A stretch of 64,000 nt of DNA from Cupriavidus taiwanensis (lineage in GTDB: Bacteria; Pseudomonadota; Gammaproteobacteria; Burkholderiales; Burkholderiaceae): the NCBI RefSeq assembly GCF_900250115.1, contig NZ_LT984803.1:3437583-3501582 (forward strand), in the 5' to 3' direction. Of the stretch, positions 46,209 through 55,791 are shown in pieces. The translations under genes were made by a program, and so were the position numbers. Within the stretch, counting starts at the first letter, position 1. Every line of letters begins with the position of its first letter. Under the pieces are notes generated by a model. That model did not search any database. It was not told where the DNA came from and worked only from the letters and a program-made list of their open reading frames with translations.

Positions 46209-46982
46209 TCAGCCCAGCTGCCGGACCCGCGCAATCATCTCCGCGCCGAAGTCCAGGTAAGCCTTGGCGCCCTTCGATGACGGATCGAACGCCACGCCCG
46301 GCATGCCGTAGGACGGTGCCTCGGCCAGCCGCACATTGCGCGGGATCAGGGTCTTGAAGACTTTCTCACCGAAGTGCGATTCCAGTTGCGCCGACACCTG
46401 CTGCTGCAGTGTCACGCGCGGATCGAACATCACGCGCAGCAGGCCGATCACCTGCAGGTCGCGGTTCAGGTTGGCGTGCACCTGCTTGATGGTATTGACC
46501 AGGTCCGACAGCCCTTCCAGGGCAAAGTACTCGCACTGCATCGGCACGATCACGCCATGCGCCGCGCACAGACCGTTCAGCGTCAGCAGCGACAGCGACG
46601 GCGGGCAGTCGATCAGCACGAAGTCATAATCGCCGTCGACTTCCGCAATCGCCTGGCGCAGCCGGCGCTCGCGCTGGTCCAGCTCGACCAGTTCCACTTC
46701 CGCACCGGCCAGTTCGCGATTGGCCGGCAGCACGTCGTACTTGCCGGTTTCGGAGCGCTGGCGCGCCTGGGCGATGCCGGCCAGGCCAACCAGCACCTGG
46801 TACACGCTGGTTTCCAGCGCCTGCTTGTCGATGCCGGAGCCCATCGATGCATTGCCCTGCGGGTCCAGGTCGACCAGCAGCACGCGCTGGCCCTGGGCCG
46901 CCAGGCCAGCGGCAAGGTTCACCGTGGTGGTGGTCTTGCCTACCCCGCCCTTCTGGTTTGCGATCACGAATACCTTGGCCAT
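46209..46982 (-). CDS. parA: Chromosome partitioning ATPase ParA
   Basis: A 257-residue Walker-type ATPase with the deviant Walker A KGGVGKTT (11-18) and VLIDCPPSLSLLTLNGL. It drives movement of ParB-parS complexes over the nucleoid. The ATG at 46982 has CAGGAG upstream. It is 16 bases before parB. Confidence 0.97.
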   Translation of the reverse strand: MAKVFVIANQKGGVGKTTTTVNLAAGLAAQGQRVLLVDLDPQGNASMGSGIDKQALETSVYQVLVGLAGIAQARQRSETGKYDVLPANRELAGAEVELVELDQRERRLRQAIAEVDGDYDFVLIDCPPSLSLLTLNGLCAAHGVIVPMQCEYFALEGLSDLVNTIKQVHANLNRDLQVIGLLRVMFDPRVTLQQQVSAQLESHFGEKVFKTLIPRNVRLAEAPSYGMPGVAFDPSSKGAKAYLDFGAEMIARVRQLG

Positions 46983-47067
46983 AAGCTCCTGCGGCTCCTG
47001 CTTCAAATCATCCGGCCAGCACGCGGCTGGCAGTTCGCGGCGCGCTTGCGCGGCGCCGCGGCGTAGG

Positions 47068-47769
47068 TCATGCGGTGGCGCCCGCGCGGCGCGACAGCAC
47101 CACCAGGTGGCGCTCCGCCTCCAGCCCGGGCACGGTCAGCCGTGGCACGGCGTCGACCTGCCATTGCGCCATCAGTCCGGCGGCTTCCATGCGCTCCAGC
47201 TCGGCCTGTGGATACACACCCTTCATTGCGATCAGCTGGCCGCGTGGCGCGAGCAACTGGCCCGACAGGTTGACGAAATCCGTCAGCTCGGCAAACGCGC
47301 GCGAGGTGATCACGGCAAAGCCGTCGGCATCGTCCAGTTTCTCCACCGGGCCCCAATGCGCAGCGGCATTGGGCAACCCCAGCTGAGCCCGGCACTGCGT
47401 CAGAAAAGCCGTCTTCTTCTGCACGATGTCGACCATCAGCACCGACACATCCGGACAGGCGATGGCCAGCGGCAGCCCCGGCATGCCGCCGCCCGAACCC
47501 ACATCGAGTACCCTGCCCCGCGCCGGCGCCTGCACCGCGTCGGCACGTGCGGCTTCGGCCAGCGCCGGCACCGCGGCGAGGGAATCCAGCAGGTGATGCG
47601 TAAGCATCTCGTCCGGGTGGCGGATGGCGGTCAGGTTGTAGACGCCATTCCATTTGCGCAGCAGCGCCAGGTATGCGAACAGCGTGTCGATCCGGTCCGG
47701 CGCCAAGGCCAGCCCGATCTGGGCCACGCCCGCTTCGAGGCGACGTCGCTGCGTGGCGTCGTCGGTCAT
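47068..47769 (-). CDS. rsmG: 16S rRNA (guanine527-N7)-methyltransferase
   Basis: A 233-residue SAM-dependent methyltransferase with VLDVGSGGGMPGLPLAI (SAM site) and MVDIVQKKTAFL. It methylates G527 of 16S rRNA. The ATG at 47769 is preferred over 47790. It lies between mnmG and parA. Confidence 0.96.
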   Translation of the reverse strand: MTDDATQRRRLEAGVAQIGLALAPDRIDTLFAYLALLRKWNGVYNLTAIRHPDEMLTHHLLDSLAAVPALAEAARADAVQAPARGRVLDVGSGGGMPGLPLAIACPDVSVLMVDIVQKKTAFLTQCRAQLGLPNAAAHWGPVEKLDDADGFAVITSRAFAELTDFVNLSGQLLAPRGQLIAMKGVYPQAELERMEAAGLMAQWQVDAVPRLTVPGLEAERHLVVLSRRAGATA

Positions 47770-47790
47770 GGTGTGTCGCGGAGCCGGCAC

Positions 47791-49749
47791 TCAGGCAGCC
47801 TCTTCACCGTTGCCAGACGATGCGCCGGCATCTGCACGGCCGCGGCCCAGTCCCTTCTTCTTCAGGTGTACCAGCAGCAGCGAGACCGCCGCCGGCGTCA
47901 CACCCGAGATGCGCGAAGCCTGGCCCAGCGTTTCCGGGCGATGCTGATTCAGCTTCTGGCTGACTTCGAAACCAAGCCCGCGCACTTCGGTGTAATCCAA
48001 CCCTTCCGGCAGGCGCGTCGATTCGTTGGCTTCCAGCTTGTCCACTTCGGCCGCCTGGCGGGCGATGTAGCCGTGGTACTTGATGCCGATCTCGATCTGC
48101 TCACGGATCTGTTCCGCCAGCATTGGCTCGGCATCCAGTGGGGCCTCGGGCGCGTGCCGGCCGCCCTGCAGTGCCATCAGGTCTTCGTAGCCGACTTCCG
48201 GGCGACGCAGCAGGTCGGCCAGGCTGTATTCGCGTTCGATTGGCTTGCCCAGCAGCGGCACCGCATCTTCGGCCGGCAGCATCGCCGGGTTCACCCAGGT
48301 GGTCTTCAGACGTTCTGTTTCACGTGAAACAGCGTCGCGCTTGCGGTTGAACGCGTCCCAGCGCGCATCATCGACCACGCCCAGTTCACGGCCAACTTCC
48401 GTCAGCCGCATGTCGGCGTTGTCTTCCCGCAGGCTCAGGCGAAACTCCGCCCGGCTTGTGAACATGCGATACGGTTCGGTCACGCCGCGCGTGATCAGGT
48501 CGTCGACCAGCACACCAAGGTAGGCCTGGTCGCGACGTGGCGTCCAGGGATCGCGTTCACGCACGTAGCAACCGGCGTTGATACCGGCCAGCAGGCCCTG
48601 CGCCGCGGCTTCTTCATAACCGGTCGTGCCATTGATCTGACCGGCGAAGAACAGGCCCCGGATCGCCTTGCTTTCCAGCGATGCCTTCAGGCCGCGCGGA
48701 TCGAAGTAGTCGTATTCGATCGCATAACCGGGACGGAGGATATGGGCGTTCTCCAGGCCGCGGATCGAGTGCACCAGTTCCAGCTGCACGTCGAACGGCA
48801 GGCTGGTCGAGATCCCGTTGGGATAGAACTCGTTGGTGGTCAGGCCTTCAGGCTCCAGGAAGATCTGATGGCTTTCCTTGCTGGCAAAGCGATGGATCTT
48901 GTCCTCGATGCTGGGGCAGTAACGCGGCCCCACCCCCTCGATCACACCGGTGTACATCGGCGAACGATCGAGCCCGCCGCGGATGATGTCGTGGGTACGG
49001 CTGTTGGTATGGGTAATCCAGCACGGCAGTTGCTGCGGATGCTGTTCAGGCCGGCCAAGGAAGGAAAAGACCGGCACGGGATCGAGGTCGCCAGGCTGCT
49101 CCTCCATCGCCGAAAAATCGATGGTGCGCCCGTCGATGCGCGGCGGCGTGCCCGTCTTCAGGCGGCCTTGCGGCAGCTTCAGGTCCTTCAGGCGTGCCGA
49201 CAGCGATACCGCCGCCGGGTCGCCGGCGCGGCCGCCGGTGTAGTTGTCCAGCCCCACGTGGATCTTGCCGTCCAGGAAGGTACCGGCGGTCAGCACGACC
49301 GCGCGCGCACGGAAGGCGATGCCAACCTGCGTCATGGCACCGACCACGCGGTCGCCCTCCACTATCAGGTCGTCGACGGCTTGCTGGAACAGCATCAGGT
49401 TCGGCTGGTTCTCGAGCCGGGTGCGGATCGCCTTGCGATACAGCACCCGGTCAGCCTGGGCGCGCGTCGCGCGCACGGCCGGCCCCTTGCTGGAATTCAG
49501 GATGCGGAACTGGATGCCGGCCTCGTCCGTAGCAGCGGCCATGGCGCCGCCCATGGCGTCCACCTCCTTGACCAGGTGCCCCTTGCCGATGCCTCCGATC
49601 GACGGGTTGCAACTCATCTGCCCAAGCGTCTCGATGTTATGGGTCAGCAGCAGCGTCTGGCAGCCCATGCGAGCCGCAGCGAGGGCGGCTTCAGTGCCGG
49701 CATGGCCACCGCCGACGACGATGACATCGAATTCTTTCGGGTAAAGCAT
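47791..49749 (-). CDS. mnmG: tRNA uridine 5-carboxymethylaminomethyl modification enzyme MnmG
   Basis: A 652-residue FAD protein that, with MnmE, adds the cmnm group at U34 of certain tRNAs. The FAD motif is [12 protein letters not shown] near residue 12; other signatures are [20 protein letters not shown] and [11 protein letters not shown]. The ATG at 49749 has GGAGG upstream; a longer reading would start within the parS region. A perfect parS lies inside the gene at 48316-48331. Confidence 0.97.
   Translation of the reverse strand: MLYPKEFDVIVVGGGHAGTEAALAAARMGCQTLLLTHNIETLGQMSCNPSIGGIGKGHLVKEVDAMGGAMAAATDEAGIQFRILNSSKGPAVRATRAQADRVLYRKAIRTRLENQPNLMLFQQAVDDLIVEGDRVVGAMTQVGIAFRARAVVLTAGTFLDGKIHVGLDNYTGGRAGDPAAVSLSARLKDLKLPQGRLKTGTPPRIDGRTIDFSAMEEQPGDLDPVPVFSFLGRPEQHPQQLPCWITHTNSRTHDIIRGGLDRSPMYTGVIEGVGPRYCPSIEDKIHRFASKESHQIFLEPEGLTTNEFYPNGISTSLPFDVQLELVHSIRGLENAHILRPGYAIEYDYFDPRGLKASLESKAIRGLFFAGQINGTTGYEEAAAQGLLAGINAGCYVRERDPWTPRRDQAYLGVLVDDLITRGVTEPYRMFTSRAEFRLSLREDNADMRLTEVGRELGVVDDARWDAFNRKRDAVSRETERLKTTWVNPAMLPAEDAVPLLGKPIEREYSLADLLRRPEVGYEDLMALQGGRHAPEAPLDAEPMLAEQIREQIEIGIKYHGYIARQAAEVDKLEANESTRLPEGLDYTEVRGLGFEVSQKLNQHRPETLGQASRISGVTPAAVSLLLVHLKKKGLGRGRADAGASSGNGEEAA
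48316..48331. promoter_or_regulatory. parS site inside mnmG
   Basis: TGTTTCACGTGAAACA, a perfect 16-bp palindrome equal to the ParB consensus TGTTNCACGTGAAACA. Confidence 0.9.
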
Positions 49750-49836
49750 GGGACACCTCCTCCGGGAGGCTGGCGGGAAAATTCGGGAATGCGAAATTAT
49801 AGCGGCATTCGAGTTATCGCTTTCCGAGGGAAACCA

Positions 49837-49852
49837 TGTTTCACGTGAAACA
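49837..49852. promoter_or_regulatory. parS site upstream of mnmG
   Basis: TGTTTCACGTGAAACA, perfect match to the ParB consensus, about 90 bases before the mnmG start. Confidence 0.92.
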
Positions 49853-49894
49853 TGGCGCTTGCGGTACGCGATTAGTCGCCTGAAAGCGACGTTG

Positions 49895-49910
49895 TGTTTC
49901 ACGTGAAACA
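49895..49910. promoter_or_regulatory. parS site
   Basis: TGTTTCACGTGAAACA, perfect match, 58 bases from the previous site. Confidence 0.92.
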
Positions 49911-49938
49911 AAAAGGCCGGGCGCAAGGCCCGGCCAGA

Positions 49939-49954
49939 TGTTTCACGTGGAACA
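49939..49954. promoter_or_regulatory. parS site with one mismatch
   Basis: TGTTTCACGTGGAACA, one base off the palindrome, 44 bases from the previous site and close to the next gene's stop. Confidence 0.75.
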
Positions 49955-49960
49955 AGCGCC

Positions 49961-50833
49961 TCAGAGACGGGTACGGATATAGGCGGCCACCTGCTCAGTC
50001 AGCTTGCCCAGGTCACGCTGCAGCGACACGAAGCCGGCATTGCGCTCACGAGTCCCCTCATCCATGTACAGCGGTCGCCGGATCTCGATCTGCAGGCTGT
50101 TGCGCCGCTCCGCCGGTCGCCCGATCTGCGCGATCAACTGCACGCCTTTGTACGGATCGTTGCGCGCCACGGTGTAACCCATGCCGCGCAGCTCCCGCTC
50201 GACCACATCCACCAGCCCCGGCTCGCAGGTGGTGCCATCACGATCGCCCAACACAAAGTCCGCCAGCGGATGCGGGCTGGCAATCTTCAGGCGCTCGTAG
50301 GCGTTATTGGGCATGGAGTGCAGGTTCAGGTGCCAGAGCGCACCGAAGCGCTCGTAGGCGCCCTCTACGGCCTCGGCCAGCGCCGCATGGTACGGACGAT
50401 AGTAGCGCTCGATGCGAGCCTGCACCTCCGCAACCGACAGCCTGCGGTCGTAGATCGGCGTGGCCGCGTCGATCCGGCTCCAGATAAGGCCATAGCCCAA
50501 CTGCGTTTTCGGTCCCGGAGCCAGCGGCGTCGGCCAGGCTCCATCGAGTTGCGCCGGGTCGATGTCATCAACCATCCGGTTGGGGTCGATATAGACGCGC
50601 GGGAAGGTCGCCGCGAGCAGCGTGCCGCCCGCCGCCGGCACGGCCTGCCACAGCGCATCGACGTGCGTATCCTCGCCGCCGCGCAGTCGCGCGGCGGGCA
50701 CCGCGGCACCAAGGTCCGACGGGTAGGCGGTGCCGCTATGCGGCGAGTCGCACACCAGCGGCAGGGCCTCCCCTTCCGGCAGGCACACGATCACCGGTGG
50801 CAGCGCGGCCGACTGGTTGCTTGCTTCTGCCAT
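49961..50833 (-). CDS. N-formylglutamate amidohydrolase-family protein
   Basis: A 290-residue enzyme of the FGase family: [22 protein letters not shown] (metal ligands), [14 protein letters not shown] and HLNLHSMPN. The family removes formate from N-formylglutamate in histidine breakdown or hydrolyses related N-formyl amino acids. No other hut gene adjoins it. The neighbours are a Bug receptor (4-base gap, probably cotranscribed) and a divergent LysR regulator, so it may act on an imported formyl or acyl amino acid. Its stop is seven bases from a parS site. Confidence 0.88.
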   Translation of the reverse strand: MAEASNQSAALPPVIVCLPEGEALPLVCDSPHSGTAYPSDLGAAVPAARLRGGEDTHVDALWQAVPAAGGTLLAATFPRVYIDPNRMVDDIDPAQLDGAWPTPLAPGPKTQLGYGLIWSRIDAATPIYDRRLSVAEVQARIERYYRPYHAALAEAVEGAYERFGALWHLNLHSMPNNAYERLKIASPHPLADFVLGDRDGTTCEPGLVDVVERELRGMGYTVARNDPYKGVQLIAQIGRPAERRNSLQIEIRRPLYMDEGTRERNAGFVSLQRDLGKLTEQVAAYIRTRL

Positions 50834-50836
50834 GCC

Positions 50837-51832
50837 TTAGTCCAGCCTGATCTCGGCGGCCTTGGCGACGCGGGCGTAGCGAGCCATGGCCTGCTGAATC
50901 TGTGCCTTGAACTGCTCCGGCGTGGTCGGCACCAGGGTACCGCCGGACTCGTCGACCTTGCGCTTGAATTCCGGGTTCTGCATGGCCTTGTGGATCGCCT
51001 GGTTCAGCCTGGCGACGATGGCGGGCGGGGTGTTGGCGGGCGCGACAATGCCGAACCAGCCACCCTCGCCCATGTCCTTGAAGCCCAGCTCGGCGTAGGT
51101 CGGCACGTTCGGCAACTGTGCCGAGCGCGCCGTGCCCAGCACCGCCAGCGCGCGCAGGCGGCCGGCCTTCACGTGCGGCAGCGTCGACGACAGGTTGTCC
51201 GTAATCGCGTTCACCTGCCCTGCCACGGCATCGTTCAGCGCCAGCCCGGCGCCCTTGTAGGGCACATGCAGCAGATCGATCTTGGCCAGCATCATGAAGT
51301 TCTCGATGTTGACGTGGCCGAGCGAGCCGGCCCCCGGCGAGGCGAAGCTGTACTTGCCGGGGTTGGCCTTGGCGAGCGCGATGAACTCTTGCATGGTCTT
51401 GGCCGGCACGCTGGGGTGCACCGCGAACACGCTGGGGATCGCGACCACATTGGTGACCGGGGCAAAGTCCTTGATCGGGTCGTACTTGAGCTTGGGATAG
51501 ACGGCCGGATTGGAGCCGTGCGTGCTGACCGTGGCCATGCCGATGGTGTAGCCATCCGGCGCGGCATTGGCGACCTGCTCCATGCCCAGCGAGCCGCCGG
51601 CGCCGCCCTTGTTTTCCACCACGATCGACTGCCCCAGCTCGCGGCCGGCAAACTCCGCCACCAGGCGCGCCGACAGGTCGGTGGAGCCGCCGGCGGCGAA
51701 CGGCACGATCAGCCGGATCGGGCGGGTCGGGTAGTTGGCCTGCGCCAGCGCGCTGCCGGCAAAGACCAGCGTGGCGGTGGCAGCGGTGCCGGTCAGCAGC
51801 AGCTGGCGGCGGGACATCCGGGCTCGGATCAT
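50837..51832 (-). CDS. Bug-family (TctC-like) extracytoplasmic solute receptor
   Basis: A 331-residue receptor with a twin-arginine signal (MSRRQLLLTG), cleavage near SALAQA, then YPTRPIRLIVPFAAGGSTD, the Bug signature. FGIVAPANTPPAIVARLN is typical. Bug proteins bind carboxylates and are greatly expanded in beta-proteobacteria, often without transport genes. Cotranscribed with the amidohydrolase, and divergent from the LysR gene, so ligand and regulation probably belong together. Confidence 0.92.
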   Translation of the reverse strand: MIRARMSRRQLLLTGTAATATLVFAGSALAQANYPTRPIRLIVPFAAGGSTDLSARLVAEFAGRELGQSIVVENKGGAGGSLGMEQVANAAPDGYTIGMATVSTHGSNPAVYPKLKYDPIKDFAPVTNVVAIPSVFAVHPSVPAKTMQEFIALAKANPGKYSFASPGAGSLGHVNIENFMMLAKIDLLHVPYKGAGLALNDAVAGQVNAITDNLSSTLPHVKAGRLRALAVLGTARSAQLPNVPTYAELGFKDMGEGGWFGIVAPANTPPAIVARLNQAIHKAMQNPEFKRKVDESGGTLVPTTPEQFKAQIQQAMARYARVAKAAEIRLD

Positions 51833-51988
51833 GGGGTTTCTCCTGTTGGTGTTTTGTGCATGAACCGGGCGAGTGTCAGCCGTTTACCGGCCGGGCGCAA
51901 ACGACTATATTGCACCTTTGCATTACCAAAGATCATCCTTGCGCTGGGCGCCGCAAACCGCCCTCCCCGCTCTCCCCCTCCCTCCGCC

Positions 51989-52924
51989 ATGCGGCTGCAT
52001 TCCCCTTCGATGTCCGAGTTGCACGCCTTTGCCACTGCGGCGCGGCTGGGTAGCTTTACGCGCGCGGCGGAAGAACTGTGCGTGACGCAGGGTGCGATCA
52101 GCCGGGCCATCGCCCGGCTGGAAGCGCATTTCGGCCAGCCGCTGCTGCAACGTAATGCCCACCGGCTGGGACTGACCGATGCCGGCCGGCAACTGCTCGA
52201 TGCCGTGGCCGAACCGCTCGCCGCCATCGAGCACGCCAGCGCCGCCTTGCGCGCCGGCGACCGCCGCCACCACCTGGCCCTGTCGGTGGTGCCTACCCTC
52301 GCCAGCGTCTGGCTGGTGCCGCGGCTGCGGGATTTCCATCGCCGCCACCCGGAGATCCGGCTGGACTTCGTGCCCTACCAGCGCGACGAAGACTTGTCCG
52401 GCCCCTCGCCCGATGCCGCCATCCTGGCCGGCGAAGCCGGCAAATGGCCTGGCCTGCAGGCCGACTACGTGATCGGCCGTGAAATGGTCCCGGTCTGCCA
52501 CCCGGACCGCGCGCGCGCCCGCCGCGACGCCGGCCGCTGGCAGTCTCCCGCCGAGCTGCTGGACGAGCCCCTGCTCTACCACACCACGGCGCCGGCGAAC
52601 TGGCAAAACTGGCTGCAGGCGGCCGGCGTACCCAACGCTGCGCCCAGGTTATCCACAGCGTTCGACCAGGTCTCGATCCTGATCCAGGCCGTGCGCGCGG
52701 ACATGGGCGTGGCCGTGCTGCAGCGCTGCCTGGTGCGCGAGGAAATCGCGGCGGGACGCGTGGCGGCACCGTTCGACCTGCCGATTACGCTGCAACGCGG
52801 CTATTTCCTGTGCGCGCCAAAGGAGCGGCGCGATCATCCGGCGTTGAATTGCTTCCGCGCGTGGCTGCTGGAAACCGCTGGTGCGGATACGGCCAGAGAA
52901 AGCGCAAAATTATTTACGCTATGA
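51989..52924 (+). CDS. LysR-family transcriptional regulator
   Basis: A 311-residue regulator with an N-terminal winged helix (MSELHAFATAARLGSFTRAA; LCVTQGAISRAIARLE) and a C-terminal effector domain. It is divergent from the Bug receptor gene with a 156-base gap, the usual position of a LysR target; the gap contains AT-rich TATATTGCA-like DNA. I take the ATG at 51989 (or 52010); the reading frame is open far upstream but this is the first start with the domain complete. Confidence 0.88.
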   Translation: MRLHSPSMSELHAFATAARLGSFTRAAEELCVTQGAISRAIARLEAHFGQPLLQRNAHRLGLTDAGRQLLDAVAEPLAAIEHASAALRAGDRRHHLALSVVPTLASVWLVPRLRDFHRRHPEIRLDFVPYQRDEDLSGPSPDAAILAGEAGKWPGLQADYVIGREMVPVCHPDRARARRDAGRWQSPAELLDEPLLYHTTAPANWQNWLQAAGVPNAAPRLSTAFDQVSILIQAVRADMGVAVLQRCLVREEIAAGRVAAPFDLPITLQRGYFLCAPKERRDHPALNCFRAWLLETAGADTARESAKLFTL

Positions 52925-53101
52925 CATCCACGCCGTCAGAAACCACGCTTATCATTCCTCACGCGAATTAATATCGCGTTGATATATGCGTGACAAATGT
53001 TTTCGCGAATCAGTCTGCAGTAGGCATCTATCAGAAGAATATAAATCGACGGTGAGCCTGCCCCACAGTTGCCGCACGGCTAAAGGCCCGGTGAAATCTG
53101 G

Positions 53102-53156
53102 TTATCCCCAAAGTTATTCACAGAAGCAATAACAAAGGGCCCGCACATGCGGGCCC
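53102..53156. other. Intergenic DnaA-like sequences and terminator hairpin
   Basis: TTATCCCCA (53102-53110) and TTATTCACA (53114-53122) resemble DnaA boxes; the second fits TTATNCACA exactly. GGGCCCGCA (53137-53145) pairs with TGCGGGCCC (53148-53156), followed on the minus strand by a T-rich tract, a terminator for livF. The rest of 52925-53182 has no gene. Confidence 0.5.
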
Positions 53157-53182
53157 CCATTCCTGCGGCGAACACCGCTTCC

Positions 53183-53926
53183 TTACGCCGCCTTCTTTGC
53201 CAGCCCAAGGTAGGTTTCGATGATCTTCGGATTAGCCGCCAGTTCGTCGGCCGGCCCTTCCATCGCCATGTCGCCGGTCTCGATCACATAGCCATAGTCC
53301 GCCACCTGCAGCGCCGCGCGGGCATTCTGCTCGATCAGCAGCGTGGCCACGCCGGTCTGGCGCAGGTTGCTGATGATGTGGAAGATCTCCTTGACGATCA
53401 GCGGGGCCAGGCCAAGGCTGGGCTCGTCCAGCATCAGCAACTGCGGCTTGGCCATCAGCGCGCGGCCTACCGCCAGCATCTGGCGTTCGCCGCCGGAGAG
53501 CGTGCCGGCATCCTGGCGCGCGCGCTCGCGCAGGCGCGGAAACAGCTCGTAGACCACATCCATCTGGTCCAGGTAATGCTTGTCGCCCGCGCGCTTGCGG
53601 CGGAACGCACCAAGCTGCAGGTTGTCCTCTACCGTCATCGATGCAAACAGCTCGCGCTTTTCCGGCACCAGGCACATGCCGCGCGCGACCCGCCCTTCCA
53701 CCGGGATCCCGGCCATGTCGTGGCCCAGGTAGCTGACCGTGCCGCTGGACGACCCCGTCACCGGCAGCGCGCCCATGATGGCATTGAGCATGGTCGACTT
53801 GCCGGCGCCGTTCGGGCCGATCACGGTGACGATGCGGCCCGCCTCCACCTTCAGGTTGGCGCCGTGCACCGCCTCGACCTTGCCGTAGCGCACATGCAGG
53901 TCCTTCACTTCCAGAATCAGGCTCAT
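53183..53926 (-). CDS. livF: Branched-chain amino acid ABC transporter ATPase LivF
   Basis: A 247-residue ATPase with Walker A GPNGAGKST (37-45), signature LSGGERQML, Walker B LMLDEPSLGLAP and the LivF-type C-terminal PKIIETYLG. It hydrolyses ATP for the adjacent permease. The ATG at 53926 is used. It follows the livM-livG fusion by 20 bases. Confidence 0.95.
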   Translation of the reverse strand: MSLILEVKDLHVRYGKVEAVHGANLKVEAGRIVTVIGPNGAGKSTMLNAIMGALPVTGSSSGTVSYLGHDMAGIPVEGRVARGMCLVPEKRELFASMTVEDNLQLGAFRRKRAGDKHYLDQMDVVYELFPRLRERARQDAGTLSGGERQMLAVGRALMAKPQLLMLDEPSLGLAPLIVKEIFHIISNLRQTGVATLLIEQNARAALQVADYGYVIETGDMAMEGPADELAANPKIIETYLGLAKKAA

Positions 53927-53946
53927 GTCCGGTCCGTGCTCCACAT

Positions 53947-55788
53947 TTATTCCACGCCGCCCAGGTAGGCTTCCAGCACCGCCGGGTTCTTCTGCACTTC
54001 CTCGGGCACGCCCTCCGCGATGCGCGAACCAAATTCCATCACCACCAGCCGGTCGGTCAGGTTCATCACGAAGTCCATGTCGTGCTCGACCAGCAGCACG
54101 CTCATGCCTTCGCCGCGCAGCTTGCGCAGCAGCTCGGCCAGCGCCTGCTTTTCCTTGTAGCGCAGGCCGGCGGCAGGCTCGTCGAGCAGCAGCAGCGCCG
54201 GGTCGCAGCACAGCGCGCGCGCAATTTCCAGGATCCGCTGCTGGCCCAGCGCCAGGCTGCCGGCTTCCATGTACATGCAGTCGGCCAGGCCGACGCGCTC
54301 CAGCTGACGCTTGGCCTCGAACAGCAGCTTCTCTTCCTCGGTCTTGTTCATGCGCAGGATCGCTGCGCACACGCCGCCCTGCGCGTGGAAGTCGCCGCGC
54401 AGGTGGGCGCCGATGGCGACGTTCTCGAGCACCGTCATGGTCGGCAGCAGGTGCACGTGCTGGAAGGTGCGGCCGATGCCGCGCTTGACGATCTCGCGCG
54501 ACGGCAGGCCAGAGATCACCTCGCCGCGGTAGCGCACCTCGCCGCCCGAGACCGGTAGCACGCCGGTCACCAGGTTGAAGGTGGTGGACTTGCCCGCGCC
54601 ATTGGGGCCGATCAGGCCGATGATCTCGCCGGCGCGCACCTGGAAGCTGACATCGTTGACGGCGACCAGCCCGCCGAACTGCTTGCGCGCGGCGCGCACG
54701 TCCAGGATCAGCTCGCCCGCCTCGGGCTTCTGGCGCACCGCCAGCCCCGCCGCCTGCCGCGGCGCCAGCACCGGCGGCCCGGAAGGCACCAGGCGCCGCA
54801 GGAACGGCCAGATGCCGTCGCGCGCGTACTGCAGCAGCAGCACCAGCAGCACGCCGAAGACGATGATCTCGAAGTTGCCGTTGGCGCCGAGCAGCTTGGG
54901 CAGCACGCCCTGCAGCACGTCCTTCAGGATGGTCAGGATGCCCGCACCCAATACTGCGCCCCACACGTGACCGACCCCGCCGACCACGGCCATGAACAGG
55001 TATTCGATGCCGTAGTTCAGGCCGAACGGCGTCGGGTTCACCGCCCGCTGCAGGTGCGCGTACAAGAAGCCCGACACGCACGCCAGGATCGCCGCGACCA
55101 CGAAGATCACCACCTTCATCCACGCGGTGTTCACGCCCATGGCCTCGGCCATGACGCCACCACCCTTGAGCGCGCGGATCGCGCGCCCCGGGCGCGAGTT
55201 CAGCAGGTTCTGCATCGCCAGCACCGCCAGCAGCACCACCGCCCAGATCAGATAGAACATCGAACGCCCGGACTGCAGCTCGATGCCGAACAACGACAGG
55301 ACCGGGATGCCGTTGAGCCCGTCATACTTGCCCAGGAACTCCAGGTTGCCGAACAGGAAGAACAGCGACAGGCCCCAGGCGATGGTCGCCAGCGGCAGGT
55401 AGTGCCCGGACATGCGCATCGTGATCAGCCCGATCACATAGGCCGATGCCATCGTGATCACCAGCCCCACCAGCAACCCGAACCACGGCGACAGCCCGAA
55501 CTGCGTGGTCAGGTACGCGGTGCTGTAGGCGCCCAGGCCCACGAACGCCGCCTGTCCGAACGAGGTCATGCCACCCACGCCGGTGAGCAGCACCAGCCCG
55601 ATCGCGACGATGCCGTAGAGCCCGATGTAGTTGCCCAGCGTGATCCAGAATTCCGGTGTCGGCAGCACCGGCAGCAGCGCCAGCACCACGATCAGGGCCA
55701 GCACCAGCACCCGGTTGCGGTTCAGCCGCGCGCGGCTGCCGGCCTCGGCCCCGGCCACGCCGGCCTGCTTGTCGGTCAGCATGGTCAT
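53947..55788 (-). CDS. LivM permease fused to LivG ATPase
   Basis: A 613-residue protein with a LivM-type permease in the first 345 or so residues (about nine hydrophobic segments, GLYGIVAIGLVLLTGVGGMTSFGQAAFVGLG). An ABC domain follows (about 355-613; Walker A GPNGAGKST near 392-400, signature LALGQQRILEIARA, Walker B LLLLDEPAAGL, LivG tail). Fusions of this pair occur but are not universal. It completes, with LivH and LivF, a high-affinity amino acid importer in the inner membrane. Confidence 0.93.
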   Translation of the reverse strand: MTMLTDKQAGVAGAEAGSRARLNRNRVLVLALIVVLALLPVLPTPEFWITLGNYIGLYGIVAIGLVLLTGVGGMTSFGQAAFVGLGAYSTAYLTTQFGLSPWFGLLVGLVITMASAYVIGLITMRMSGHYLPLATIAWGLSLFFLFGNLEFLGKYDGLNGIPVLSLFGIELQSGRSMFYLIWAVVLLAVLAMQNLLNSRPGRAIRALKGGGVMAEAMGVNTAWMKVVIFVVAAILACVSGFLYAHLQRAVNPTPFGLNYGIEYLFMAVVGGVGHVWGAVLGAGILTILKDVLQGVLPKLLGANGNFEIIVFGVLLVLLLQYARDGIWPFLRRLVPSGPPVLAPRQAAGLAVRQKPEAGELILDVRAARKQFGGLVAVNDVSFQVRAGEIIGLIGPNGAGKSTTFNLVTGVLPVSGGEVRYRGEVISGLPSREIVKRGIGRTFQHVHLLPTMTVLENVAIGAHLRGDFHAQGGVCAAILRMNKTEEEKLLFEAKRQLERVGLADCMYMEAGSLALGQQRILEIARALCCDPALLLLDEPAAGLRYKEKQALAELLRKLRGEGMSVLLVEHDMDFVMNLTDRLVVMEFGSRIAEGVPEEVQKNPAVLEAYLGGVE

Positions 55789-55791
55789 GGC

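Noticed and set aside
53090..53180. oriC
   Set aside because: Only two DnaA-like boxes and no AT-rich unwinding region or dnaA gene.
53183..55123. A 646-codon frame joining livF to upstream DNA
   Set aside because: The start of LivF is internal and the upstream part is the wrong frame of the livM-livG fusion.
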